The position numbers and the translations under genes were made by a program. Source: an uncultured Oscillospiraceae bacterium (GTDB lineage Bacteria; Bacillota; Clostridia; Oscillospirales; Acutalibacteraceae). From it: a DNA stretch of 64,000 nucleotides. Below the pieces are notes generated by a model. That model searched no databases, was not told the DNA's origin, and saw only the letters and a list, made by a program, of their open reading frames with translations. The DNA lies in assembly GCA_902492045.1 (NCBI GenBank), contig CABUKB010000008.1, positions 11,540 through 75,539 of the forward strand, in the 5' to 3' direction. This document shows positions 1 to 8,790 of the stretch, one piece after another (within the stretch, counting starts at the first letter, position 1; each line of letters opens with the position of its first letter).

Positions 1-1371
1 CACCGAAAATACCGACCGATATTCGTCGTAGTCGTATTTTTTAATATTGATTCCGTTGAGGAGGATTTCTCCTTCCGTCGGATCGTACAAGCGGCACAGC
101 AGCTTGATGAACGTGGTTTTTCCGCTCCCATTCATACCGACCACCGCAAGCCGTTCCCCGACCCGGAATTTCATCGAGACGTCTTGCAGCGCAAAAGTGT
201 CGCTTCCGGGATATCGGAAAGAGACATGGCGGAATTCGATTTCATAATCCCGGTCCATCCGCTTTTCTACCGTCAAGCTGCCTTGATACATGCGATTGGG
301 GATATCCAGGAATTCAAAAATCAGCTTAAGGAACGAAGCGTTGTTCCGCATATCTCCTACCGTGCCAATGGAAGCTCCAATGCTTCCAGCGACCCGCGTG
401 ATGGCGGATACATATTGCGTGACAGCGCCGATCCCGAACGCGCCGCCCAAGGCTTTCAGGCACACAAAGGCATAGACCACCCCTGTAAAGAGTACCGACA
501 CAGCCGAAGAAGCGGCATTGTAAAGACCGATGGGGCCCTTCGCCAATTGAGCAAACATCCCCTTAGAACCAAAGGTGGAGTTCTTATCCTTGTTATACCT
601 CTCGCAAAGGGTATCCTGCCTGTAAATCCGCACATCGGCGGCTACGTCATTTTTATAACCTAGAAAACCGTAATATCCAAACAAACGGTTCCCCATATTG
701 TGCGAGTCGGAGTGAAGTGCATAGTAGCTCCCGGCCTTATTGGATAGCAGGGGAGCGGAATAGGTGACGACCAGCATAACCGCCAGAATCAGCAGAATAC
801 ACAGAGGATTATTCAAAATGGTATACCCGCCGGAGGTGTCCGGCACGCGGCTTGTGAACAGTGAGATTGTCAAAGCAACCCCGCCGCATAAGGTTAGAAA
901 CGCCGATAGAATCCCCTCGATATGACCATATACCCGGTTTAACCCCCATGCGCCGCCGTTGCGGTTTTGCTCAATGGTCGCATACAATTCATGGGTTTTG
1001 GCGTCGTCGGCATCGGCATAGTCCATGCTCATCATTTTTTCAGCAAATATTTGCTGTACCTTGTAATATAGACCGGCGCACGCCGTGTCCCGCCATTTGT
1101 GCAGAAAAGCGGCTATCAGCGAAATTACCGCTTCGGAACACAGAATCATCAGAACAAGCTTTGTCAGTTCGGATGGATCGCGGGGCCCGGCAAGCTCTGC
1201 GATCAACAAGGCCGAAAGATAAATATTGACATACGGAACCAAAGCATCCCAAACGATGTTTATGAGCCGGGAGATAATCATCCGAGGGCAACGCTTATAA
1301 ATCAGAGAAAATGCGCGCCGGGTGAGCCTCCACGTTTCACGCCAAGTCAGCAGCTTCTTTTCCCGGTTCAT
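1..1371 (-). CDS. ABC exporter half-transporter (TMD-NBD), 3' end cut by window edge
   Basis: First 457 residues of an ABC transporter with a fused membrane domain and ATPase. An N-terminal hydrophobic domain of several helices (about residues 20-310) is followed by a nucleotide-binding domain with Walker A GMNGSGKTT near residue 411. The frame runs off the window just before the Q-loop, so signature and Walker B are not visible. The start is the ATG at 1371, six bases after GAGGGGG; an in-frame ATG at 1377 abuts the ribosome binding site. It overlaps the end of the upstream half-transporter by about 35 bp, so the two are probably translationally coupled and form a heterodimer. With the LytTR regulator and GHKL kinase upstream, a role in exporting a peptide or in self-protection is plausible but inferred. 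Confidence 0.85.
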   Translation of the reverse strand, partial: MNREKKLLTWRETWRLTRRAFSLIYKRCPRMIISRLINIVWDALVPYVNIYLSALLIAELAGPRDPSELTKLVLMILCSEAVISLIAAFLHKWRDTACAGLYYKVQQIFAEKMMSMDYADADDAKTHELYATIEQNRNGGAWGLNRVYGHIEGILSAFLTLCGGVALTISLFTSRVPDTSGGYTILNNPLCILLILAVMLVVTYSAPLLSNKAGSYYALHSDSHNMGNRLFGYYGFLGYKNDVAADVRIYRQDTLCERYNKDKNSTFGSKGMFAQLAKGPIGLYNAASSAVSVLFTGVVYAFVCLKALGGAFGIGAVTQYVSAITRVAGSIGASIGTVGDMRNNASFLKLIFEFLDIPNRMYQGSLTVEKRMDRDYEIEFRHVSFRYPGSDTFALQDVSMKFRVGERLAVVGMNGSGKTTFIKLLCRLYDPTEGEILLNGINIKKYDYDEYRSVFSV

Positions 1372-3190
1372 AAACATCCCCCTCTCGGTAATATTTGCTC
1401 TGTATCTCAAACAGCCGCGCGTATTCCCCGGACAGCTTCAGGAGCTCATCATGTGTGCCTTCTTCCGCAATTTTGTGATTATGGATCAGCAGAATCCGGT
1501 CGCAAAAGCGGGTGGAAGCCAGGCGGTGGGAAATGTAAACGGAGGTACACCCCTGTGTCATGGCGTTATATTTGCTGTACATATCCGCTTCCGCAATGGG
1601 GTCAAGGGCGGCGGTCGGTTCGTCCAGCAGGATAAACGGCGCTTTTTTATAAAGGGCGCGGGCCAGCATCAGTCTTTGGGTTTCCCCGCCGGACAGTTCC
1701 GCCCCGTCTTCATAGATGGTGCGGTTTAAATAGGTTTGGTAACCGTCTTTTAGCGAATGGATTTTGTCGGTCAGCCCGGCCTTTTCCACACAGTCCCGTA
1801 TACGATCCATATCCGGATTGTTTTCCGTTTGCGCCACATTGGTGGCTACGGTCCCCGCCAGCAGCGAGAAGTTTTGAAACACCGCCGAAAACATCGCATA
1901 ATAGTCCTGCCGGTTATAAGTCCGAATGTCCTTTCCGTCCAGGAGAACCCGGCCGTGCGTCGGGTCGAAAAAGCCGCAAATGAGTTTGACGAGCGTGGTC
2001 TTTCCCGCGCCGTTGAGACCGACCACCGCCACCTTTTCCCCCGGATGGATCGTGATGTTGATATCCTCCAGGGTGTAATCCTCGGCTCCCGGATATTTGA
2101 AAAACACCTTTTCAAGTTTAAGCTCATGCTGGATTTCGGGTGAGGCGGATAGTTTTTCCCCCTCTGCAAACCGAAAGAGTTCCGGATATTCGAGACATTC
2201 TCTTACGGTGGATATGTCGAGGCTTTGACGGTACAGGGTTGTCATATTCCCCAGAATGCCGCTTACCCATGTGGTAAAGCCGTTGACCGCCGAAAAATAA
2301 AGGAGGAATGCGGATACGCTCAGACCGTCTGTCAATACCAAACGAATCAAAAAAACATACGCAAGGCCATTTCGCAGAAACGCCAGCACCAGGTCCAGGA
2401 GGCTTCCCCAAAGGCAAATATTGTTCGCACGGCGATGAAAAGCGGTAAATGCCGTCATGGCTTTGTCGCTGATTTCCTGAATCCACGGCTTCATGCCAAA
2501 GATGCGGATGTCTTTGGCGGCCGTGTGGTTCCGAGCCTGACCAACTTGATACCAAAGTTTGGCGGATATTTCGCCCTCTTCTTCGCGATGCCGGTATCCG
2601 TAGCCGGACAGCCGTTTATTCACAAAATAGCCCACTACGCCCGTCAGCAAAATGACCATCATCAGCCATAAGTCCAGCGATACCAGCAAAAACAAATAAA
2701 TGATAAAACCGATCCCATTTTGCAGAAGCTGCGTGAGGGTCTCCCATATGGCTTCGGTTGCCTCTCGGTTGGTGCTTATAGCCTGTTTTGATTTGGAACA
2801 CAGTTTAATAAATGTTTCATCTATCAGATTGGGATAAGAGGTGGTGCAGGCTTTTTTATTTAATGCTGCAATTACCGCTCGCCGCACGGTAATCCTACCG
2901 TATAGGCTATTGGTATTCACATAGGAAGTTGCGGCGGAACAAAACATGATCAGCGCTACAAACGTCAAAATGGTGGCAATCAGCTCTGTAAACGATGCCC
3001 GCCGTTCCACAACCGACAATATGGACGGCGAAACATACAGGTTGACCAGATTGCCCGCTACGGTAAGACAGACCTGCAACAGGCACAAGACCAAAACCTT
3101 TTTTTCTTTTTCGCGCCACGCAAGCTCTATCATGTACGCGGAACACTGCCACATGGTATACTTGGGCTTTGCGTTCTTTTCTTTTTTCAA
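1337..3190 (-). CDS. ABC exporter half-transporter (TMD-NBD)
   Basis: About 617-residue half-transporter: hydrophobic transmembrane domain over roughly the first 330 residues, then a complete ATPase domain with Walker A GLNGAGKTT, signature LSGGE, Walker B LLDEPTAALDP and an H-loop in ISHRLAS. All catalytic elements are present. A TTG at 3190 lies eight bases after GAGAGGGG and is the best start; an in-frame GTG at 3199 sits inside the ribosome binding site. The gene lies 83 bp after the GHKL kinase gene and overlaps the next half-transporter, so it belongs to the same minus-strand operon. The substrate cannot be told from sequence; peptide or antimicrobial export is the usual role of such pairs beside Agr/Lyt-like regulators. 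Confidence 0.85.
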   Translation of the reverse strand: MKKEKNAKPKYTMWQCSAYMIELAWREKEKKVLVLCLLQVCLTVAGNLVNLYVSPSILSVVERRASFTELIATILTFVALIMFCSAATSYVNTNSLYGRITVRRAVIAALNKKACTTSYPNLIDETFIKLCSKSKQAISTNREATEAIWETLTQLLQNGIGFIIYLFLLVSLDLWLMMVILLTGVVGYFVNKRLSGYGYRHREEEGEISAKLWYQVGQARNHTAAKDIRIFGMKPWIQEISDKAMTAFTAFHRRANNICLWGSLLDLVLAFLRNGLAYVFLIRLVLTDGLSVSAFLLYFSAVNGFTTWVSGILGNMTTLYRQSLDISTVRECLEYPELFRFAEGEKLSASPEIQHELKLEKVFFKYPGAEDYTLEDINITIHPGEKVAVVGLNGAGKTTLVKLICGFFDPTHGRVLLDGKDIRTYNRQDYYAMFSAVFQNFSLLAGTVATNVAQTENNPDMDRIRDCVEKAGLTDKIHSLKDGYQTYLNRTIYEDGAELSGGETQRLMLARALYKKAPFILLDEPTAALDPIAEADMYSKYNAMTQGCTSVYISHRLASTRFCDRILLIHNHKIAEEGTHDELLKLSGEYARLFEIQSKYYREGDVYEPGKEAADLA

Positions 3191-3282
3191 AATTCCCACC
3201 CCTCTCTGTGCTCCAGTTTAACATGCGGCGCCTCGAAATGACTTTTTGGGGATCAATCGTGGTTTACGGGTGACGAACAGCA

Positions 3283-3945
3283 TCATTTTTGCGGGATGAG
3301 TATTTCGGTGGTAAAGGCGCCGTCCTCACTGTTTCGGTTGATATATCCGTCCAGACGCTCAATAATGGTATCGATGCGGATACAGCCGAACCCGTGCCCC
3401 TCTCCTTTGGTGGATTGGAATCTTCCGTTGCGTTTTATTTGCTTTTTCGCGGCGGTAAAATTGGTCATGGACATATAAAGCTGCGTGTTTTTCATGTCCA
3501 TATAAATGCGGATCAGCCGCTTTTCTTCCGGCAGCGCGAGGCTGGCCTCGATCGCATTATCAAAAAGATTGCCGATAATCACGCATAAATCCAGTTCCGA
3601 AGTTTTCAGAGCAAGCGGGATATATACATCCGCTTTCACCGGGACATTTCTGGATTTGGCAAGAGAAATTTTACTGTTAAGGATGGCGTCCGCCATTGGG
3701 TTGCCGGTTTTAACGACGGGTTCTACGGTGGTTAAATCCGTCTCCAATTCATCCAGGTAAGTCTGGATTGCGGCCATATCTCCGGTTGCCGCATAGGCTT
3801 TCATGATCTGGATATGATTCCGATAGTCGTGACGCCAACCGCGCATTTGTCTGTACATATTCTCCACTTCGGTATAATGCGTGGCAATCAGTTCCCTCTG
3901 ATAGGCGGCGAGGCGTTTATCCATTTGTTTTGAAAAAAATTTCAT
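3283..3945 (-). CDS. GHKL-domain histidine kinase without membrane sensor domain
   Basis: A 220-residue soluble kinase of the AgrC/GHKL type. It begins with a short helix, then the phosphoacceptor motif RHDYRNH (His about residue 39), an N-box NLFDNAIEA (about 127-135) and a glycine box GEGHGFG (about 182-188). Family members usually have six or so N-terminal transmembrane helices; here the protein starts directly at the dimerisation helix and no hydrophobic segment is visible. The start ATG has GGAGG five bases upstream and lies 11 bp after the LytTR regulator stop, so the two are co-translated. Either it senses a cytoplasmic signal or partner protein, or it has lost its sensor. Cognate partner is the adjacent LytTR regulator (inference). 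Confidence 0.85.
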   Translation of the reverse strand: MKFFSKQMDKRLAAYQRELIATHYTEVENMYRQMRGWRHDYRNHIQIMKAYAATGDMAAIQTYLDELETDLTTVEPVVKTGNPMADAILNSKISLAKSRNVPVKADVYIPLALKTSELDLCVIIGNLFDNAIEASLALPEEKRLIRIYMDMKNTQLYMSMTNFTAAKKQIKRNGRFQSTKGEGHGFGCIRIDTIIERLDGYINRNSEDGAFTTEILIPQK

Positions 3946-3956
3946 AGCAGCCTCCG

Positions 3957-4655
3957 TTATGTATGGGCTATAAACGCTTGGATCAATGGGCCGTATTGCC
4001 CTCTGGGCAGTGGGATGACCGTGCCATTGGAAAGAAAAACGCGGTCTTTCGTGATTTTATCAATATAAGTGAGATTCAATAGATAAGAGCGCCCCATTCG
4101 GTAAAACCGTTCGTCGAGGTCCCGTTCAAATTCACCCAGGGTCTTTTTTATGGTGTAGTCCTTTTTCGCATGAACCGTCACATAGTTTTGCCGCACCTCG
4201 AGATATTGGATCTCGTAAACCGGAATCCTAAACATTTCTCCCGCCACCGATAGAAACAGCGATTTTTCGTTCTTTTTGATTTTTATTGCGGCATGATCCA
4301 GTACACTTTCGAGTTTTTCGGAAGAAACAGGTTTTATCAGATAATGCAGCGCCGCGACCTCATACCCCTCGGCTATATAATCCGAGTACCCCGTGGTAAA
4401 GACGATCTGCACCGCGTCGTTTTCCCGGCGGATTCTCTTGGCAAGGTCAACGCCGTTCATGGAGGGCATCTCAATGTCCAGCAACAGGATATCGAAGTTC
4501 TTCTGTTCCGCATAATGAAACAAAAAGGCTTCTGCGGATGGAAATGCATGGATGTCGACCGTGGCGTTGACGCGCACAGCCCATTTTTTGATGAGGGAAG
4601 TGAGATATTGGATATCCGGTTCCATGTCGTCACAGATGGCAATGGTATATTTCAT
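3957..4655 (-). CDS. LytTR-family response regulator
   Basis: 232 residues. The N-terminal receiver has the acidic pair DD (9-10), phosphoacceptor Asp in LLLDIEMP (about D60) and the conserved Lys in YLIKPV (about K108). The C-terminal part (about 130-232) has the LytTR DNA-binding pattern, including YLEVRQNYVTVH and the FYRMGRSYLLNL region. Members bind pairs of 9-bp repeats at promoters of secreted-peptide or virulence operons (family knowledge). It is the first gene of a minus-strand operon with the GHKL kinase and two ABC half-transporters, behind a promoter about 150 bp upstream. The start ATG is preceded by GGGAGAG. Confidence 0.9.
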   Translation of the reverse strand: MKYTIAICDDMEPDIQYLTSLIKKWAVRVNATVDIHAFPSAEAFLFHYAEQKNFDILLLDIEMPSMNGVDLAKRIRRENDAVQIVFTTGYSDYIAEGYEVAALHYLIKPVSSEKLESVLDHAAIKIKKNEKSLFLSVAGEMFRIPVYEIQYLEVRQNYVTVHAKKDYTIKKTLGEFERDLDERFYRMGRSYLLNLTYIDKITKDRVFLSNGTVIPLPRGQYGPLIQAFIAHT

Positions 4656-4805
4656 ACCGACTCTCTCCCTTCAAGCGCACTCCTCTGTTCAACCGAATAG
4701 GGGCGGATATACGCCCGCCGCATACATTTGAAATGTGTGGTACAAAAAACAGCCGCAATACGGGTATGATTGATTTTCACAAAATACCCCTTGTTCATTC
4801 CTTAT

Positions 4806-4834
4806 AGAATATCATAAATGCCCATGTAATTCAA
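4806..4834 (-). promoter_or_regulatory. Predicted sigma-A promoter of the LytTR operon
   Basis: Read on the minus strand: TTGAAT (4834-4829), a 17-base spacer, TATTCT (4811-4806). It would give a 5' leader of about 140 nt ahead of the response regulator gene. Confidence 0.5.
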
Positions 4835-4945
4835 ATTCAGGAGAGGGTCTTTCACAAATACAACATTTGGAACCGAAAGCTCCCCGGACCGGCCGAGCGG
4901 TTCGGGGAGCTATCTCCATCAACATTTTGGTTTAGGAGGCGGACA

Positions 4946-5002
4946 ATGAAAGGAGTGCTGCCATGTCTCTCATCCGTCCTAGGGGGCAAAAGAGGTTTAT
5001 AA
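4946..5002 (+). CDS. Candidate 18-residue peptide, function unknown
   Basis: Short frame encoding MKGVLPCLSSVLGGKRGL, preceded by AGGAGG six bases before the ATG. It has one Cys, a hydrophobic middle and a Gly-Gly. It lies divergently upstream of the LytTR/GHKL/ABC operon, where a signalling peptide could be expected, but no AgrB-like protease is present in the window and no promoter was recognised. It may be chance. A second frame starts inside it at ATG 4963, also with AGGAG, and runs to 5103 over the end of the glycosyltransferase gene. Confidence 0.2.
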   Translation: MKGVLPCLSSVLGGKRGL

Positions 5003-5059
5003 GGTTTTGGGTCTGCAACCTCCATGCTTCCCCGGCGTTTTTGAGCCCTGCCCATTGGA

Positions 5060-5926
5060 TTAGTCCGGTTCCGGAAGGGCCATTTCCTTCAGTTCGGTCA
5101 TGAATTCCTCATAGAATACGCCCAGTTCCCCGATATACCGAGGTTTCCATGGTTTGTTGCGTCCGCAATAGTGAATGAACACCGTGTTTTGCCGCACCCA
5201 GCTGAGATCAAGCCTCTCTTCCCCGGCGGAACGGGGCCGCATGCGGCAGGAATGGTAGAATTTCTCCCCCAGGTTATAGCGGAGCGCATCCAGAAGGAGA
5301 ATCCGATCCCCATACAGAGAGCTGATGACATCCTGATCGGGCAGTAGCAGATTCCGATGATGTGTGAGCCATTCCTGTACGGTTTCAGGCTTTTGTTCCC
5401 GCCTGAGCAAGGACAGATTCAAAAGCATCACCCCTGAATTGATATACGGGGCGTCGTTTTTCATCCCTAAGCGCCGTGCATTAAACCTGCGCAGGGAAGC
5501 ATGGACATGGGAGCAGGCGGCAAACAGGGCATCCCCCATGGGAAGAAAGGGCAGTTCCCCGAGCGGGTTGATCGCCAGCACATCCGGATCGAGATAGAGC
5601 ACCCGGTCCAGTTCGCCCGGCAACACTTGGGCGGCGAAAATGCGATAATACATCTCGCGGGGATAGCGGCTGGTGGTGGGGGCTTCGTCCAGTCCGCCGC
5701 CGCTGATCCGCAACTCTTCAATCGTCATTCGGCACCCGTCCACCGCCCGACGCACGGTGTCCAGTTCGGTCTGCGTCAGGGAGGAGTGAAGGACAAACAC
5801 ACGAAAATCCCGTTCCGGGTTCCGGGCCGACAGGGAGCGCAGCATCACGCACAGAGGGCGGAGATATCCCGCATCCAATGTGACGAGTATGGCGACGGGT
5901 TTCAAGGGGGAGGGGGAGGGATCCAT
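5060..5926 (-). CDS. GT8-family glycosyltransferase
   Basis: 288 residues from the chosen ATG at 5926, which has AGAAGGAG nine bases upstream; longer in-frame starts overlap the preceding kinase gene. Features of glycosyltransferase family 8: N-terminal strand AILVTLDAGYL, the DxD metal/sugar-nucleotide site in LYLDPDVLAI, INSGVMLLNL, and a C-terminal FIHYCGRNKPW with the His typical of the family. It should transfer a hexose from a nucleotide sugar, retaining configuration, to a surface polysaccharide or lipid; acceptor unknown. It is the last gene of a minus-strand run with the AarF-like kinase and phasin-like gene, 31 bp downstream of the kinase stop. Confidence 0.85.
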   Translation of the reverse strand: MDPSPSPLKPVAILVTLDAGYLRPLCVMLRSLSARNPERDFRVFVLHSSLTQTELDTVRRAVDGCRMTIEELRISGGGLDEAPTTSRYPREMYYRIFAAQVLPGELDRVLYLDPDVLAINPLGELPFLPMGDALFAACSHVHASLRRFNARRLGMKNDAPYINSGVMLLNLSLLRREQKPETVQEWLTHHRNLLLPDQDVISSLYGDRILLLDALRYNLGEKFYHSCRMRPRSAGEERLDLSWVRQNTVFIHYCGRNKPWKPRYIGELGVFYEEFMTELKEMALPEPD

Positions 5927-5957
5927 GAGGCCAATCTCCTTCTCTATTAACATGCAG

Positions 5958-7547
5958 TCAACGTTTTCGGCGGCGTGTCTGAAACAGCAGCACGCCGCCC
6001 ACCGCAAGGGCCAGCAGATAACCGATCCATGCCGGCAGCGGAAGCCCCCAGAAGCGGGGCCCGGGATCGAAGGCGGAAAGCAGGCTCGCGCCGATGATCA
6101 GAGCGGCGTCGATTAAGGCGAGAACCAGTTTGTTCATCCTTCGGTCGGCGGCCTTCAGAGGGTCGGTCGAGCCGGTCAGTTCCACATAGAGTTTGGTCTG
6201 ACCCTTAAGGGTATTTTTCAGCAGGTCGGACATTTGGGAGGGAATATCGAGTGCCTTACGGCCGGAGGCCAACAGGGCCCTGGCGCCGCTTTCCATTTCC
6301 TTTTTGATGTCGAGGGAAGCGAAGGCTCCGCCCGCGATGTGGTTGTGCATGATCGTGATGATCTGAATGTCGGGGCTGATGCGGGCCAGAACACCTTGAA
6401 TCGTGACGATGCCCCGGGCTAACATGGACAGGCCTTTTGGCATGGAGATACCATGGCTCTCCGCCAGAGATAAAAGCTCCTGCATCAGCTGCGCCAAGTC
6501 GATTTCCGCCATGCTCATACCGGCGTATTTCGATAGAAAATCGTCGATGTCTGCGTAAAGGCGGGCGTGATCCACCCGTCCACTGTGAACCCCCAGCGTC
6601 AACAGCACCTCTTTGAGCGTTCCGGCGTCGTATTGCGCCATGGCCCGTACCGCGGTTTTCAGAAGTTCGCGGTCCTTATCAGTCAGGCGGCCCATCATGC
6701 CGAGATCCAGCCAAATGATTTTGCCGTCCCGTATTCGCAGATTGCCCGGATGAGGATCAGCATGAAAAAAAGCCTGGTCCAAAATCTGCCGGACATAGTT
6801 TTCAGCCAGCTTTTCCCCGATTTCGTCGGGGTCATATCCCTCCCGCCGGAGCCGGCCGATATCGTCGATGGGGATACCGTCGATATATTCCATCATCAGG
6901 GCGCGCGAGGTGGTGTAACGGTGCTCCACCCGGGGACAGGAAACATACGCGATGCCGGCGTTTCCCTCCCGGAACTCATCCATATGACGGGCTTCCAGCA
7001 GAAAGTCCATCTCTTCCTGTGCCACGGCCCACATCTCGTCGAGTACCATGCCAAAGTCGATAACCCCACCGATGCCGCCGGCCCGTTGGAGGATACGGGA
7101 GGCCCTGCGCAGAAGCGCGATATCCCGCGCCATCGTGTCCCGGATACCGGGGCGCTGCACCTTCACCGCAACCTTGGTGCCATCCCGCCGCACAGCTGTG
7201 TGAACCTGGGCGATTGAGGCAGAACCGAGGGGCGTTTCATTGAAGGATAAAAAGAGGGATTTCATCGCAACGCCGTATTCCCTCTCAATCACTTTTTGAA
7301 CCTCATCAAAGGGAATAGGGGTTACGTCCGTCCGCAGAAGCGTGAGTTCCTGACAGTATTCCGCCGGGAGCATGTCCTGCCGCATGGAGAGGATTTGTCC
7401 CAGCTTGACAAAGGTGGGGCCGAGATCCTGGATAATCAGGCGCAGTTTGACCGGGGTCAGGCCGCGCAGAATATCATGCCGGGCGAGAACTCCCAGGATT
7501 TCCCGCAGGCGGTGGCGTTTTTCTGGATCAGGTTTCCGCTTGTCCAT
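5958..7547 (-). CDS. AarF/ABC1/UbiB-family atypical protein kinase-like ATPase
   Basis: About 529 residues starting at ATG 7547, with GGAGG six bases upstream. Diagnostic motifs: KxGQ-type segment FVKLGQILSMR, the Ala-rich nucleotide loop GSASIAQVH in place of a Gly-rich loop, the ATP Lys in VAVKVQRPG, catalytic HADPHPGN and the metal-binding DLGMMG. Two transmembrane helices end the protein, as in UbiB/Coq8. In aerobes the family supports ubiquinone synthesis; anaerobic Firmicutes lacking ubiquinone keep it with unclear lipid-related roles. It overlaps the phasin-like gene by 20 bp, which suggests translational coupling. Confidence 0.92.
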   Translation of the reverse strand: MDKRKPDPEKRHRLREILGVLARHDILRGLTPVKLRLIIQDLGPTFVKLGQILSMRQDMLPAEYCQELTLLRTDVTPIPFDEVQKVIEREYGVAMKSLFLSFNETPLGSASIAQVHTAVRRDGTKVAVKVQRPGIRDTMARDIALLRRASRILQRAGGIGGVIDFGMVLDEMWAVAQEEMDFLLEARHMDEFREGNAGIAYVSCPRVEHRYTTSRALMMEYIDGIPIDDIGRLRREGYDPDEIGEKLAENYVRQILDQAFFHADPHPGNLRIRDGKIIWLDLGMMGRLTDKDRELLKTAVRAMAQYDAGTLKEVLLTLGVHSGRVDHARLYADIDDFLSKYAGMSMAEIDLAQLMQELLSLAESHGISMPKGLSMLARGIVTIQGVLARISPDIQIITIMHNHIAGGAFASLDIKKEMESGARALLASGRKALDIPSQMSDLLKNTLKGQTKLYVELTGSTDPLKAADRRMNKLVLALIDAALIIGASLLSAFDPGPRFWGLPLPAWIGYLLALAVGGVLLFQTRRRKR

Positions 7548-7860
7548 TGGCTTCCTCCACGGTCTCCATCGCCGCAAGCTTGGCTTTTAAGGCGGCGAGA
7601 TCGTCCCGGCTCATGTGGTCAAGGCTGCGCAGCAAAAGGTCCATATCGGCGCCCGAATCATCCGGCTTTGGCCGGGATGCGGATGCCGCAGGGTTCCGGC
7701 GGTGCAGCTCTTCGTTGAGCACCCGCCCCTGCTCCACCGTCAGACGGCCTTTTTCCACCAGTTCGGTTAGGAGTTCTTTCGCCTTCTCAGCCGTTATGGA
7801 GGCCATGCCGATCCCGGCGAGAAGCACGGTTTTGAAATCTTCGCTCAGATGATCCTGCAT
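7528..7860 (-). CDS. Small phasin-like/hypothetical protein, partner of AarF kinase
   Basis: 110 residues, predominantly helical and charged. The first half (to about residue 55) contains an amphipathic segment with AEKAKELLTELVEKGRLT, resembling phasin-like proteins that sit beside aarF in Clostridia. A low-complexity Pro/Ser/Asp linker and a helical end containing DDLAALKAKLAAMETVEE follow. Start ATG 7860 has GAGG seven bases upstream. It is the first gene of the minus-strand phasin-aarF-GT8 run and overlaps aarF. No catalytic motif is visible; the phasin link is by resemblance only. Confidence 0.65.
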   Translation of the reverse strand: MQDHLSEDFKTVLLAGIGMASITAEKAKELLTELVEKGRLTVEQGRVLNEELHRRNPAASASRPKPDDSGADMDLLLRSLDHMSRDDLAALKAKLAAMETVEEANGQAET

Positions 7861-7908
7861 ATTTCAACCTCGATTCTATGGGGGGTTCTGTCGCTGTTAT
7901 CCGTTATC

Positions 7909-7914
7909 ATTATA
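7909..7914 (-). promoter_or_regulatory. Predicted -10 element for the phasin-aarF operon
   Basis: Minus-strand TATAAT, about 50 bp upstream of the phasin-like start. No good -35 is visible at 17 bp, so this is weak. Confidence 0.3.
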
Positions 7915-7977
7915 GCCCGATTTCGGAAAAACGGATGAAGGATTTATGAACGCGGGAGAAAGGAGCGCAACCCCTCC

Positions 7978-8006
7978 TTGCGGATGAACGGAAGGAATGG
8001 TATACT
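7978..8006 (+). promoter_or_regulatory. Predicted promoter of the OmpR-type regulator gene
   Basis: TTGCGG (7978-7983), 17-base spacer, TATACT (8001-8006). Confidence 0.55.
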
Positions 8007-8078
8007 GAACACCGAAACGGCTAAACGCCGGATAACGCCGGAGGCTGGCGTTCTCCGGCCATGGGGAGGAAAACCGAA

Positions 8079-8780
8079 TTGGAAGGCATTGCAGCCCGTA
8101 TTCTGGTGGTGGAGGACGACGCCGATATCAACCGTTTGCTGACCACCCTGTTATCCAAAGAGGGGTATACCGTCATCTCCGCCTATTCCGGCAGTGAGGC
8201 GGGTATGCGTCTGGAAGCCGAACGCTATGATTTGATTCTGCTCGATCTAATGCTCCCCGGATTGACGGGGGAGGAGCTGCTGGCAACCATCCGGGAAAAG
8301 TATGTGATGCCGGTCATCGTGCTGTCTGCGAAAGGACGGGAGGACAAGCTCCGGGTTTTGGCGGAGGGAGCAGATGACTTTATCTCCAAGCCGTTTGACA
8401 TCGAGGATGTCAAGGCCCGTGTGGCGGCCCAGCTCCGCCGGTACACCCGTTTCACGCCAGCCCAGCCGCAAGAGGAGAAACCTTTACGGTTTAAGGAACT
8501 GGTCCTCGATCCGGAAGGGCGGCAGGTGACGGTGAAAGGCCGGGAGGTTTCCCTAACCGTCCGGGAATACGGATTACTGTATTTGCTGCTCTCCCACCCC
8601 AAAAAAGTGTTCACCCGTGCCAATCTGTTTGAATCGGTCTGGGAGGACCCCTATATCGGGGACGACAATACGGTCAACGTGCATATCAGCAATTTGCGCG
8701 CCAAATTGGCGGCGGCTGATCCGGACAACGGCTATATCAAAACCGTATGGGGAATTGGGTTCAAGATGCAGGAGGAATGA
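8079..8780 (+). CDS. OmpR/PhoB-family response regulator
   Basis: 233 residues. The receiver domain has the acidic pair in VVEDDADI, phosphoacceptor Asp in ILLDLMLPG, Thr/Ser switch in VIVLSAKG and the Lys in FISKPFD. The C-terminal winged helix carries VSLTVREYGLLYLL and the wing region DDNTVNVHISNLRAKL. An ATG at 8061 opens the frame, but GGGGAGG at 8063-8069 sits downstream of it and nine bases before an in-frame TTG at 8079, so TTG is the likely start. The gene is monocistronic, ending in a terminator at 8791. It probably controls the next ABC exporter through the repeats at 8887-8915 and is paired with the kinase at 10811. Confidence 0.92.
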   Translation: MEGIAARILVVEDDADINRLLTTLLSKEGYTVISAYSGSEAGMRLEAERYDLILLDLMLPGLTGEELLATIREKYVMPVIVLSAKGREDKLRVLAEGADDFISKPFDIEDVKARVAAQLRRYTRFTPAQPQEEKPLRFKELVLDPEGRQVTVKGREVSLTVREYGLLYLLLSHPKKVFTRANLFESVWEDPYIGDDNTVNVHISNLRAKLAAADPDNGYIKTVWGIGFKMQEE

Positions 8781-8790
8781 ATGCACACCG

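Larger units (their letters stand above)
4656..5059. other. Intergenic region with minus-strand promoter, hairpin and a mini-ORF
   Basis: Gap between the LytTR regulator and the glycosyltransferase. It holds the minus-strand promoter (4806-4834) and a hairpin at 4878-4911 with arms AGCTCCCCGGACC and GGTTCGGGGAGCT (one G-U pair) and no T-tract on either strand. A plus-strand 18-codon frame with a strong ribosome binding site lies at 4946-5002. No larger gene is supported. Confidence 0.5.

Noticed and set aside
4852..5055. 67-codon minus-strand frame between GT8 and the LytTR operon
   Set aside because: No ribosome binding site, Pro/Arg-rich shadow composition, and it runs through a hairpin.
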